DNA from: Fodinibacter sp963730365
Lineage (GTDB): Bacteria > Actinomycetota > Actinomycetes > Actinomycetales > Dermatophilaceae
Assembly (NCBI GenBank): GCA_963730365.1
Contig: CAVSRM010000005.1
Span: 620,001-684,000 of the forward strand
Length of the DNA stretch: 64,000 nucleotides
Direction of reading: 5' to 3'
Below the pieces are notes generated by a model that was not told the DNA's origin, made no database searches, and saw only the letters and a list, made by a program, of their open reading frames with translations. This document shows positions 22,724-30,578 of this stretch, piece by piece. The stretch's first letter is position 1; each line of letters starts with the position of its first letter. The position numbers were made by a program, and so were the translations under genes.

Positions 22724-23479
22724 GTGACGACCCCCTCGGACCACTCCCGGCCTTTCGCCTACCGGTTCGTCGTCGCGCTCCTCCGGCCCCTGCTGATGCT
22801 CTTCACCAAGCGTGACTGGGCGGGGGCGGAGAACCTCCCCGAGGGCGGGTACGTCGCCGTGACCAACCACTACTCCTACCTCGAGCCGCTCGTGTTCGGG
22901 CACTTCCTCGTCGACAACGGGCACACGCCGCACTACCTCGGCAAGATCGAGGTGTTCCGGATCCCGCTCGTCGGGGCCATCCTGCGAGCCGCGGAGCAGA
23001 TCCCCGTGCACCGGGAGTCCGGGCTGGCCGTCGACGCCTATCGTTCGGCGCTGGACGCGGTCCGGCGGGGGTGGTGCGTCGCGATCTACCCGGAGGGGAG
23101 CCTGACCCGCGACCCCGGGCTGTGGCCGATGCGCGGCAAGACCGGTGCGGCGCGCGTCGTCCTCGAGACCGGGTGCCCGGTGGTGCCGATCGCGACCTGG
23201 GGGGCTGCCGACATCCTGCCCACCTACGGTCGGCGCCTGCACCTCCTGCCGCGCAAGACGATGGTCGTGCGAGCCGGCCCCCCGGTCGACCTCGACGACC
23301 TGCGCGAGCTCGACATCAACGCCGAGGTGCTCGCCGTCGCGACGTCGCGGATCATGGCGGCCCTGACGTCCCAGCTCGAGGAGATCCGCGGAGAGGTCGC
23401 ACCCGTCACGCGCTTCGACCCCCGAGCGCACGGCATCACGTCCACCGGAAAACCCAAACCCCTCAAGGAGGCCTCATGA
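22724..23479 (+). CDS. plsC: 1-acyl-sn-glycerol-3-phosphate acyltransferase family protein
   Basis: 251 residues of the PlsC fold, acylating lysophosphatidate or a related glycerolipid at the membrane. Motif I reads NHYSYLEP (48-55), an HX4E in place of the usual HX4D, and motif III is YPEGSLTRDPGLWPMRGKTGAARV. A hydrophobic start (VVALLRPLLMLF) anchors it. The GTG at 22724 has GGAAGG six bases upstream, and its stop overlaps the gpsA ATG. Pairing with gpsA places it in phospholipid synthesis. Confidence 0.88.
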   Translation: MTTPSDHSRPFAYRFVVALLRPLLMLFTKRDWAGAENLPEGGYVAVTNHYSYLEPLVFGHFLVDNGHTPHYLGKIEVFRIPLVGAILRAAEQIPVHRESGLAVDAYRSALDAVRRGWCVAIYPEGSLTRDPGLWPMRGKTGAARVVLETGCPVVPIATWGAADILPTYGRRLHLLPRKTMVVRAGPPVDLDDLRELDINAEVLAVATSRIMAALTSQLEEIRGEVAPVTRFDPRAHGITSTGKPKPLKEAS

Positions 23480-24474
23480 CGACGGCAGCGGTCTACGGCA
23501 CTGGTAGCTGGGGCACGGCGTTCGCCGCGGTCCTCGCCGATGCAGGCACCTCGGTGACGATGTGGGGGCGGCGGGAGTCCGTCGTCGCCCAGATCAACGC
23601 CGGGGTCAACGATGACTACCTCCCCGAGCTGCGGCTGCCGTCCCTCATCCGTGCCACGAGCGACCCGATGGAGGCCGCCGACGGTGCCGACATCGTCGTC
23701 CTCGCCGTTCCCTCGCAGACGTTGCGCGCCAACCTCAGCTCCTGGGGGTCGGCCCTGCCGCCCTCTGCGGCGGTCGTCTCGCTCATGAAGGGTGTGGAGC
23801 TCGGCACGACCAAGCGCATGTCGGAGGTGATCTCCGAAGTCGGGCAGGTCGAGAACGAGCGGATCGTCGTCGTGTCGGGGCCCAACCTCGCCCGAGAGAT
23901 CGCCGCCAAGCAGCCCGCCGCCTCCACCGTCGCGGCCGGCAGCGAGGCCATGGCCGAGCGGGTCGCCGCAGCCTGCGCGGCGCCGTACTTCCGCCCCTAC
24001 ACCGGCACCGACGTGGTCGGGACCGAGATCGCCGGGGCGGTCAAGAACGTCATCGCGCTCGCGGTGGGCATGGCCGAGGGGCTGGGCATGGGCGACAACT
24101 CCAAGGCGTCGATCATCACCCGGGGGCTGGCGGAGACCACGCGCCTGGGCACGGCGGTCGGCGGGGACGCGGTGACCTTCTCGGGCCTCGCGGGCGTGGG
24201 GGACCTCATCGCCACGTGCATGTCCCCTCTCTCGCGAAACCACTCCTTCGGCGTGCGGCTCGGGCAGGGCATGGCCGTTGACGAGGTCGTCGCGGTGACC
24301 AAGCAGACGGCCGAGGGCGTGAAGTCGTGCACGTCGATCCTCGACCTCGCCCGTCGCAACGGGGTGGACGTGCCGATCATCGAGCAGGTCGACGCCATGA
24401 TCCAGCGAGGGCGCACCGCCCAGGAGGTCGTGACGGCGCTCCTGTCGCGTCCGCGCAAGGCCGAGACCGACTGA
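23476..24474 (+). CDS. gpsA: Glycerol-3-phosphate dehydrogenase [NAD(P)+]
   Basis: 332 residues, reducing dihydroxyacetone phosphate to sn-glycerol 3-phosphate for phospholipids. The dinucleotide-binding GTGSWGTAFA is at 8-17; SLMKGVELGTTKRMSEV, VSGPNLAREIAAKQPAA, EIAGAVKNVIALAVGMAEGLGMGDNSKA (with the catalytic Lys) and GLAGVGDLIATCMSPLSRN are the family signatures. ATGA overlap with plsC shows coupled translation. It ends at a hairpin repeat that probably terminates transcription. Confidence 0.97.
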   Translation: MTTAAVYGTGSWGTAFAAVLADAGTSVTMWGRRESVVAQINAGVNDDYLPELRLPSLIRATSDPMEAADGADIVVLAVPSQTLRANLSSWGSALPPSAAVVSLMKGVELGTTKRMSEVISEVGQVENERIVVVSGPNLAREIAAKQPAASTVAAGSEAMAERVAAACAAPYFRPYTGTDVVGTEIAGAVKNVIALAVGMAEGLGMGDNSKASIITRGLAETTRLGTAVGGDAVTFSGLAGVGDLIATCMSPLSRNHSFGVRLGQGMAVDEVVAVTKQTAEGVKSCTSILDLARRNGVDVPIIEQVDAMIQRGRTAQEVVTALLSRPRKAETD

Positions 24475-24475
24475 G

Positions 24476-24545
24476 CCCCGTCGAGTGAACAGAACACGCC
24501 GCCCGAGCCCGTGCCCGGACGGCGCGTTCTGTTCACTCGACGGGG
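24476..24545. repeat. Long inverted repeat (copy 1), probable two-way terminator
   Basis: Two 26-base arms (24476-24501 and 24520-24545), complementary at 25 positions, enclose an 18-base loop. The core arm TCGAGTGAACAGAACACGCC recurs in a second hairpin at 46986-47058. It lies between the convergent gpsA and trans-sulfuration genes and can terminate both. Confidence 0.85.
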
Positions 24546-24576
24546 TGGGGGCGCTCGACGGGGTGGGGGCGCTCGA

Positions 24577-25680
24577 TCAGGCCGGGGCGTGGTCGAGCGC
24601 CTGCGCGAGGTCGCGCCACAGGTCCTCGACGTCCTCGACGCCCACCGAGAGCCGCAGCAGCTCCTCCGGCACGGCCACGGGCTCCCCGGGCTGGCGACGA
24701 CGCCGCTCGAGCTGGCTCTCCACCCCGCCCAGGCTCGTGGAGTGCACCCAGAGGCGAGCTGCCGAGGCCACCCGCTCCGCGCCGTCTGCGCCGCCGACCA
24801 CGTCGATCGACACCATTGCGCCGAAGCCCGGGTAGCGCACCCTGCGCACCGCGGGGTGGCCCCCCAGCCGCTCGGCGAGCTGGACGGCATTGGACGTGGC
24901 CCGCTCCACCCGCAGGTGCAGCGTGCGCAGGCCACGCAGTGCGAGCCACGTCTCGACCGGGCCCGCGATGGCGCCGTGCAGCCGGCGGTGCCTGCGCAAC
25001 CGTTCGTGGATGGCTCGTCCGCCGTCCGTCGCAGCGCACACGGTGGCCCCGAGCAGGAGGTCGCTGTGGCCCGAGAGGTACTTCGTCACGGAGTGCACCA
25101 CGACGTCGGCCCCGTGCTCGAGCGGCCGTTGCACCAGCGGCGTCGCGAACGTGTTGTCGACGACCGTGAGGATCCCGCGCTCGCGTGCCGCCGCGACGAG
25201 GGTGGTCAGGTCGGCCACCTCGAGGAGGGGGTTGGTGGGGGACTCGAGCCAGAGCAGGTGGGCACCCTCCAGCGCCGCGATGACGGCGTCGCTGTCGGTC
25301 ACCTCCACCAGGCGGACCACCGCGCTGCCGTCCTGCGCGCGGTCGGCCAGGGTGACCATCACGCCGTTGTAGGCGGCGTTGGGGGCCACCACGGTCGCGC
25401 CGTGGGGGAGCAGCGAGAGAGCGGCCGAGACGGCTGCCATCCCGGACGCGAACACCAGCGCCGTGCCGCCCTCCAGGTTCCCAAGGGTCTCCTCGAACGC
25501 GCTCCACGTGGGGTTGCCCGACCGCGCGTAGTTCACCGGACCGTCGGCGCGGTAGGTGGAGGTGAGGACCAGCGGCGTGCCGACCGGGGCTCCGGGTGCC
25601 TCGGGCTCCCGGCCGAGGGAGACGATGCGGGTGGCGGGGGCCAGCCGGTGCTCGGGTGGGTCGGGAGGGCTGCTCGTCAC
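24577..25680 (-). CDS. PLP-dependent trans-sulfuration enzyme (cystathionine gamma-synthase/lyase family)
   Basis: 367 residues of the Cys/Met metabolism PLP family. NYARSGNPTWSAFEETLGNLEGG is the N-terminal loop, VVDNTFATPLVQRPLEHGADVVVHSVTKYLSGHSD carries the PLP Lys, and SLGGVESQLERR the C-terminal substrate region. The family includes cystathionine gamma-synthase, gamma-lyase and methionine gamma-lyase; sequence alone does not separate them. The GTG at 25680 lies seven bases after a TACCCT -10-like hexamer on the minus strand, so the transcript may be leaderless. It is divergent from ddl. Confidence 0.9.
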   Translation of the reverse strand: MTSSPPDPPEHRLAPATRIVSLGREPEAPGAPVGTPLVLTSTYRADGPVNYARSGNPTWSAFEETLGNLEGGTALVFASGMAAVSAALSLLPHGATVVAPNAAYNGVMVTLADRAQDGSAVVRLVEVTDSDAVIAALEGAHLLWLESPTNPLLEVADLTTLVAAARERGILTVVDNTFATPLVQRPLEHGADVVVHSVTKYLSGHSDLLLGATVCAATDGGRAIHERLRRHRRLHGAIAGPVETWLALRGLRTLHLRVERATSNAVQLAERLGGHPAVRRVRYPGFGAMVSIDVVGGADGAERVASAARLWVHSTSLGGVESQLERRRRQPGEPVAVPEELLRLSVGVEDVEDLWRDLAQALDHAPA

Positions 25681-25763
25681 ACCGGTCAGGGTATGCCGTC
25701 ACCGCGCCGGGGACGCGGGCCGGTCCGGCCCTCGGGGTGCCCGGACGGCTAGAGTCGCACGCG

Positions 25764-26888
25764 ATGAATGCTGCAACGCCAGACCGCAAGATCCGCATCG
25801 CGCTCGTCTTCGGGGGCCGTTCGTCGGAGCACGCGGTCTCGTGCGCGACGGCCGCCAGCGTCCTCGAGGCTCTGGACCGCGACCGCTACGACGTGGTCCC
25901 CGTCGGGATCGCCAAGGACGGGCACTGGGTGCTCGCTCCCGACGACCCCGAGCGACTCCGTCTCGCCACCGGGCACGTGCCGGAGGTCGACACCAACGCG
26001 GCCAGCGTCATCGTGCCGACCAGCGCCACCGACCGGACACTCGTCGTGCACGAGCCGGGCCGGCCCCCGCAGACCCTGGGCGAGGTCGACGTCGTCTTTC
26101 CGTTGCTGCACGGACCCTTCGGGGAGGACGGCACCATCCAGGGCCTGTTCGACCTCGCCGACGTCCGCTACGTGGGTTCGGGCGTCACGGCATCCGCCGT
26201 CATGATGGACAAGCACATGATGAAGGTGGTGCTCGCCGCGGCGGGACTGCCGGTCGGTCCCTACGTCGCCATCACGGACAAGGAGTGGCTGCGGGACCCG
26301 GAGGCTGCCATGGATGCCGTGCACGGGCTCTCCTGGCCGGTGTTCGTCAAGCCGGCCCGCGCGGGCTCGAGCATGGGCATCACGAAGGTCACCGAGCCAG
26401 AGGCGCTTCGCGAGGCCATCGAGGCGGCTCGCCGGCACGACCCCAAGGTCGTCGTGGAGGCCGCCGTGTTCGGGCGCGAGATCGAGTGCGGGGTGCTCGA
26501 GGGCCGGGGGACCGAGCCGTCCCGGGCCAGCGAGCTCGGGGAGTGCATCGTGGTCGCCAACCACGACTTCTACGACTTCGAGGCCAAGTACCTCGACGCG
26601 GGCGACGTGCGCCTCGAGACCCCCGCCGACGTGCCCGCCGCCACCGCGGAGCGGATCCGCGCGATGGCCGTGGAGGCGTTCGACGCCGCCGGCTGCGAGG
26701 GCCTGGCGCGAGTGGACTTCTTCCTCACCGATGACGGCGCCGTGCTGGTCAACGAGGTCAACACGATGCCGGGCTTCACGCCGAGCTCGATGTACCCCCG
26801 GATGTGGGCAGCCACGGGCGTCGCCTACCCCGAGCTCATCGACGAGCTCGTCGCCCTCGCGCTGGAGCGGCGCACCGGCCTGCGCTGA
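25764..26888 (+). CDS. ddl: D-alanine--D-alanine ligase
   Basis: 374 residues, ATP-grasp enzyme making D-Ala-D-Ala for peptidoglycan. Motifs: VFGGRSSEHAVSCATAASV (N-terminal substrate domain), FPLLHGPFGEDGTIQG, VRYVGSGVTASAVMMDKHMMK, FVKPARAGSSMGITKV (ATP loop) and ARVDFFLTDDGAVLVNEVNTMPGFTPSSMYP (metal ligands). It carries the usual Tyr-type omega loop (DFYDFEAKYLD), typical of D-Ala-D-Ala and not D-lactate ligases. The ATG at 25764 is eight bases after TAGAGT and has no clear Shine-Dalgarno, consistent with a near-leaderless mRNA. Confidence 0.96.
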   Translation: MNAATPDRKIRIALVFGGRSSEHAVSCATAASVLEALDRDRYDVVPVGIAKDGHWVLAPDDPERLRLATGHVPEVDTNAASVIVPTSATDRTLVVHEPGRPPQTLGEVDVVFPLLHGPFGEDGTIQGLFDLADVRYVGSGVTASAVMMDKHMMKVVLAAAGLPVGPYVAITDKEWLRDPEAAMDAVHGLSWPVFVKPARAGSSMGITKVTEPEALREAIEAARRHDPKVVVEAAVFGREIECGVLEGRGTEPSRASELGECIVVANHDFYDFEAKYLDAGDVRLETPADVPAATAERIRAMAVEAFDAAGCEGLARVDFFLTDDGAVLVNEVNTMPGFTPSSMYPRMWAATGVAYPELIDELVALALERRTGLR

Positions 26889-26915
26889 CGCGGCGGGGCC
26901 ACGCGCACGCGGTCG

Positions 26916-27962
26916 TCACCCCGGGGGCCCACCGCGGGCGACCACCTGCTCCGCGTCGACCTGCTCCGCGTCGACCTGCTCCGCGTCGACCTGCTCCGCG
27001 CCGGTCCCACCCGCCTCGTCCTGTTCCGGCCCCCTGGCGGCAGCCCTGACCTCCGCGATGGCGGCCGTCAGCGACGCCGCGACGTACAGCGCGGAGGACT
27101 GCAGGTAGAGGACGAACATGATGCCGATCGGTGCGGCAAGGGCGCCGTACTGCGGCTTGTCGATGACGAAGCTCACGAGGAGCGCCATCGCCTGCTTGAG
27201 CACCTCGATGGCGACGGCTCCCACGGCGGCCCCGATGAGAAGGGGTACCCGCGGCGGGCGGATGCCCCCGAGCCGGCCGAGGAGCAGGTGCATGACGAGG
27301 AAGTTCAGCAGCATCGTCAGCACGAAGGCCGTTACGCCGAGCAGGATCCTCGGGCCGCCCCAGCCCACGCCCAGGGCATCGAGGATCCGGCCGGAGATGT
27401 TGGCGGTGAACGTGACGCTGACGAACGAGAGGAGGACGAGGGGGGCGAGCACGAGGAACCAGCCGAGGGCCCACAGCCGCACCCAGACGAAGTTCCGCGT
27501 GTTCTTGGGGGCACCGTAGACCGCGTGGAGCGAGCGGCTGGCGCCGAGCACTGCCCCGGTGGAGCCGTACAGCAGACCGACCGCACTGACGACGGAGGTC
27601 ACCTGGGCGCTGCTGCGCAGCACCTCGGGATCGATCCCCGATTCGCCCACGAGGCCGGGGAACGCCTCCTGGACGGCCTCGGTGATGTACTCCGAGAGCT
27701 GCTCGGCTCCGAGCACGGCCGTGAGGCCGTAGGCCAGGGTGAGCACGGAGAACAGGGCCAGGAAGAGGTAGTACGTGGTGCCGGCGGCGAGCAGCGTGGC
27801 CCGCGAGTGGGTGAAGCGGATGCTGGACCGCATCCCGAGGCTCACACCCGTGCCGATCGTGCCCCCACGGGACTTCAGCGAACGGACGCGCGCCGGCAGC
27901 GCCGGGGCCGGCGGGTCGACGACGTCTCCCGGGATGGGGGGGAGGCGGGGCTGGGTCTCCAC
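26916..27962 (-). CDS. YihY/BrkB-family inner membrane protein
   Basis: 348 residues with about six membrane helices from residue 55 to 290 (TTYYLFLALFSVLTLAYGL, WALGWFLVLAPLVLLSFVSV, VTAFVLTMLLNFLVMHLLLG, IGIMFVLYLQSSALYVAASL). The family is widely found, once mis-called RNase BN; function is unknown. The N-terminal 50 residues are proline- and arginine-rich; the C-terminal tail is acidic with a tandem AEQVD repeat encoded by 15-base units. The GTG at 27962 is chosen because family similarity begins soon after it. Convergent with ddl. Confidence 0.88.
   Translation of the reverse strand: METQPRLPPIPGDVVDPPAPALPARVRSLKSRGGTIGTGVSLGMRSSIRFTHSRATLLAAGTTYYLFLALFSVLTLAYGLTAVLGAEQLSEYITEAVQEAFPGLVGESGIDPEVLRSSAQVTSVVSAVGLLYGSTGAVLGASRSLHAVYGAPKNTRNFVWVRLWALGWFLVLAPLVLLSFVSVTFTANISGRILDALGVGWGGPRILLGVTAFVLTMLLNFLVMHLLLGRLGGIRPPRVPLLIGAAVGAVAIEVLKQAMALLVSFVIDKPQYGALAAPIGIMFVLYLQSSALYVAASLTAAIAEVRAAARGPEQDEAGGTGAEQVDAEQVDAEQVDAEQVVARGGPPG
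26946..27000 (-). repeat. 15-bp tandem repeat encoding AEQVD in the YihY-like tail
   Basis: CTGCTCCGCGTCGAC occurs three times in a row (26946-26990) with a fourth partial copy to 27000. It encodes AEQVD on the minus strand near the C-terminus of the membrane protein. The copies are identical, so copy number may vary by slippage. Confidence 0.9.
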
Positions 27963-28032
27963 GATCCGACGGTACTTGGTGCCGGGCCCGGACGAGGTCA
28001 GCGGTCCGGCGCTGCGAGGGCGCGAGCAGGTG

Positions 28033-28533
28033 CTAGCCGCGGGCCATCTGGTCGACGCACACGGTGATCCCGAGGATGAGCGGAACGTCCTGACCCTGGG
28101 CCAGCTGGACTCCATAGGTGTCCCGGACGCGGAACCACTTCTTCGAGACCTCCGCGACCTTCGTTCCGTCGCGCTCGATCTCGTACTCGTGATCGACGAT
28201 GTTGCCGTGGGCCTTGAGGTCCTCACCACCGTCGACGTCGATGACGTAGTGGTCGCGGATGCCGATCAGTCGCTTGTGGACCGTGGCCTTCGTGGACCCC
28301 ATCTCGATGGTCATCTTGTCGCGGACGCTGAGCTTCTTCTCCTGGATCTTGCAGATCTCGGTGCCGTGGGGGTCCTCGAGGATGAAGGTGTCCCGGACCC
28401 GAACGGCCTTCCCGTTGACCTTGAAGGCCCGGTGCCCGTCCGCGTCCTCGATCCAGTAGTCGTCGCCGATGGCGAACATCTTCTCGCGCATCTGGAACGT
28501 CGGTCCGTCGAGTCCGTGCCGTCGAAGCCCCAT
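28033..28533 (-). CDS. LURP-one-related (scramblase-like fold) protein
   Basis: 166 residues consisting of one LURP-one domain, a 12-stranded barrel around a helix similar to Tubby and scramblases. The repeated strand pattern is visible: FQMREKMFAIGDDYWIEDADG, VRDTFILEDPHGTEICKIQEK, IRDHYVIDVDGGEDLKAHG, FRVRDTYGVQLAQG. Bacterial members are common in Actinobacteria and functionally unknown; membrane lipid binding is a guess from the fold. The ATG at 28533 has GAAGGGA upstream. It lies alone between the YihY and MarR genes, all on the minus strand. Confidence 0.87.
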   Translation of the reverse strand: MGLRRHGLDGPTFQMREKMFAIGDDYWIEDADGHRAFKVNGKAVRVRDTFILEDPHGTEICKIQEKKLSVRDKMTIEMGSTKATVHKRLIGIRDHYVIDVDGGEDLKAHGNIVDHEYEIERDGTKVAEVSKKWFRVRDTYGVQLAQGQDVPLILGITVCVDQMARG

Positions 28534-28621
28534 CGCCAGTCCCTTCGCTGCTGAACGCAGGTCACGCGGCCTGCCTCGTCGCGGTCGACACTACTCCTCG
28601 GCAGGCACCGGTGAGGACGGG

Positions 28622-29074
28622 TCACCGGGTGTCGGACCGCACGACGGCGAGCGCCTCACGCAGGCCGACCAGCGCGGTCTGGATCGTGGCGGCAGAGCCG
28701 CCCAGAGCAGTCTCGACGTCCGCGAGCACGGGAAGGAAGCGGGCGCCCGCCTCCTGGTGCGCCCGGAGCCCCTCGGCGGTCAGGACCAGCCGGTAGGAGC
28801 GAGCGTCGTCGGGGTTCGGCGTGCGCTCGAGGTGCCCCCGACGCTGGAAGCGCTTGACGTAGCTCGACACCGTCGTCAGCGGCGCAGCCATCCAGTCCGC
28901 GACCTCGGACGGGGTCAGGGGCCCGGACCGCAGGACGGAGTAGACCGCGAACTCGTCGGCCGTGAGCCCAGCCGGCTCGAGTGCGGTGTCGAGCAGGGCG
29001 TTGGCCGAGCGCGAGACGAGCCAGAGGTCGAACAGCAGGTTCGTGCTCGGGGGGGCGGGGGAACGAGACGGCAT
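28622..29074 (-). CDS. MarR-family transcriptional regulator
   Basis: 150 residues with the MarR winged helix at about 52-100 (TPSEVADWMAAPLTTVSSYVKRFQRRGHLERTPNPDDARSYRLVLTAEG) between dimerisation helices. It is divergent from a membrane-protein gene; the 98-base gap holds two palindromes of the TACTACGA type, one between the -35 and -10 of the divergent promoter. The regulator is therefore very likely a repressor of that gene and of itself. The inducer is unknown. Confidence 0.88.
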   Translation of the reverse strand: MPSRSPAPPSTNLLFDLWLVSRSANALLDTALEPAGLTADEFAVYSVLRSGPLTPSEVADWMAAPLTTVSSYVKRFQRRGHLERTPNPDDARSYRLVLTAEGLRAHQEAGARFLPVLADVETALGGSAATIQTALVGLREALAVVRSDTR

Positions 29075-29077
29075 GCC

Positions 29078-29130
29078 TTGACCGTACTACTACGATCTCG
29101 TAGTATCCAACTACTACGAAAACGTAGCAG
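29078..29130. promoter_or_regulatory. Promoter with two MarR-type operator palindromes
   Basis: On the plus strand TTGACC (29078-29083) and TAGTAT (29101-29106) are 17 bases apart. TACTACGA-TC-TCGTAGTA (29088-29105) is a perfect palindrome filling the spacer and -10. CTACTACG-AAAA-CGTAGCAG (29111-29130), with one mismatch, covers the expected transcription start. This is a textbook repression layout for the adjacent MarR protein. Confidence 0.75.
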
Positions 29131-29172
29131 TTTACGGATGGGCTGCTCAGAGTGGCCTCGAGAGGACACAAG

Positions 29173-29802
29173 ATGCGACATGACCCGACGACGATCCTGA
29201 CCCACCGTGCGAGTCGGAGGCTGCTGGTGCCCCTGGGGCTCCTGTGGCTGGGCCTCGTGGGCCTGCTGTTCGCGTGGACGGGTCGCTTCTCACTGGCCGC
29301 GGTCCTGGACGCGTGCGGCACCGAGGCTCCCGACGTGCTGTTCGCGCCGAGTCCCGCCCGGACCGAGTCCTTCCTCGCCGGGTGCGGCGCCCCGGGGCTG
29401 CAGGCGTACCGCGACCTCCAGGTGGTCGACGTGTTCTACCCCGCCGTCGGTGCGGCGTTCCTCGCCGTCGCACTGACCCTCCTGCTGCGTGACGCATCGC
29501 CGCGCCTGTGGTGGCTCGCCGTCGTTCCGGTGGCGGCGGCTCTCGGGGACTACGTCGAAAACGCCGCCGCTTGGGTGCTGATCGGCGCGGGCCCGTCCGC
29601 CATCCCCTGGGTGGCGGTCCCCCTGCAGGTCGGGTCGGGTGCGAAGGTCATCCTCAGCTGGGTCTCCTGGCTGGCCGTGGTGACCCTCTTGCTCGGTCGG
29701 GTGCCCATGGTCCGCCACCGAGTCGCCGGCCGTCGCGCTGCTCGGTCCGACCGTCCGCGTCCCGCGAGGCCGACGCGAACGGTCGCTGACCTGAGCACCT
29801 GA
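29173..29802 (+). CDS. Four-helix membrane protein under MarR control
   Basis: 209 residues with hydrophobic segments at about 17-35 (LLVPLGLLWLGLVGLLFAW), 88-110 (VFYPAVGAAFLAVALTLLL), 117-135 and 150-175, predicting four membrane helices with a soluble loop containing two Cys (DACGTEAP and LAGCGAPG) between the first two. No family was recognised. The ATG at 29173 has AGAGGA six bases upstream; a GTG at 29152 is in frame but lacks a site. Controlled by the operator pair at 29088-29130, so it is probably induced by the MarR ligand. Confidence 0.72.
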   Translation: MRHDPTTILTHRASRRLLVPLGLLWLGLVGLLFAWTGRFSLAAVLDACGTEAPDVLFAPSPARTESFLAGCGAPGLQAYRDLQVVDVFYPAVGAAFLAVALTLLLRDASPRLWWLAVVPVAAALGDYVENAAAWVLIGAGPSAIPWVAVPLQVGSGAKVILSWVSWLAVVTLLLGRVPMVRHRVAGRRAARSDRPRPARPTRTVADLST

Positions 29803-29940
29803 CACTCGACCTCCGGAGGAGGTGCCGGTCGCGACGAGCTCCCGCCGATTCCCGCGCACTTCATGCCGGCAGGGGGAGGACACTCTCCCGGCGGCCTCCT
29901 AGCGTTGTCGATGCCAGACAACCGTCCGAAAGGAAAACCT

Positions 29941-30468
29941 ATGTCCGACAAGCCAACCACCGTTGCGGTCGCCACGTACCCCAACGAGGCCACCGCGACC
30001 ATGGACTATGACTCCATCCGCGGAGTCAAGCACGCGGGCCAGCTCGATCACCTGGCCATCGCCTTCGTCGAGCGAGACGCGAAGGGCAAGCTCAAGATCG
30101 ACCGGCACGACAGCACGGCCAAGCACCTGGCGTGGGGCGGCGGCGTGCTCGGCGGCGCCCTCATGGTCATCTCCGCGCCGCTGGGAGTCGTCTTCCTCGG
30201 CCCGCTCGCGGTCACGGCGGGCGCGTGGGCAGCCGCCGGTGGCCTCGTGGGTCACTTCTGGGACAACATCCCCAAGGACGAGGTCCGCAGGATGACCGAC
30301 CTGCTCGAGACCGGCGAGTTCGGACTCGTCGTCGTCGCCGTCAACCCCAAGGGCGCCGACATCGGAGCGCTGCTCTCCAACGCCACGGAGAAGACGGTCG
30401 TCGACGGCGTCACCGACGTCGACGGTGCTCTCGACGAGGCCTTCGCGCGTCCTGAGGTCGAGAGCTAG
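29941..30468 (+). CDS. DUF1269-type protein with central hydrophobic segment
   Basis: 175 residues. An N-terminal ferredoxin-like part (TVAVATYPNEATATMDYDSIRGV, HLAIAFVERDAKGKLKIDRHD) is followed by a Gly/Ala hydrophobic hairpin (WGGGVLGGALMVISAPLGVVFLGPLAVTAGAWAAAGGLVGHFW) and a return to soluble sequence (MTDLLETGEFGLVVVAVNP). This is the DUF1269 layout, a family of unknown function often seen with stress genes. The ATG at 29941 has AAAGGA upstream. It stands alone and is followed by a hairpin terminator. Confidence 0.8.
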   Translation: MSDKPTTVAVATYPNEATATMDYDSIRGVKHAGQLDHLAIAFVERDAKGKLKIDRHDSTAKHLAWGGGVLGGALMVISAPLGVVFLGPLAVTAGAWAAAGGLVGHFWDNIPKDEVRRMTDLLETGEFGLVVVAVNPKGADIGALLSNATEKTVVDGVTDVDGALDEAFARPEVES

Positions 30469-30488
30469 ACCGCGCGGAGCTGAGCCGA

Positions 30489-30533
30489 CCCCGCGGCCGC
30501 CGAAGCACACCAGGTCAGACCGGCGGCGCGGGG
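30489..30533. terminator. Hairpin terminator between convergent genes
   Basis: CCCCGCGGCCGCCG (30489-30502) pairs with CGGCGGCGCGGGG (30521-30533) with one bulged base, between the DUF1269 gene and the epimerase gene. There is no U-run, as usual in Actinobacteria. Confidence 0.5.
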
Positions 30534-30578
30534 TGGCGCGCGTGGCTCGGCGCCCCCTCACGCACCGGCGCAGGTCCG

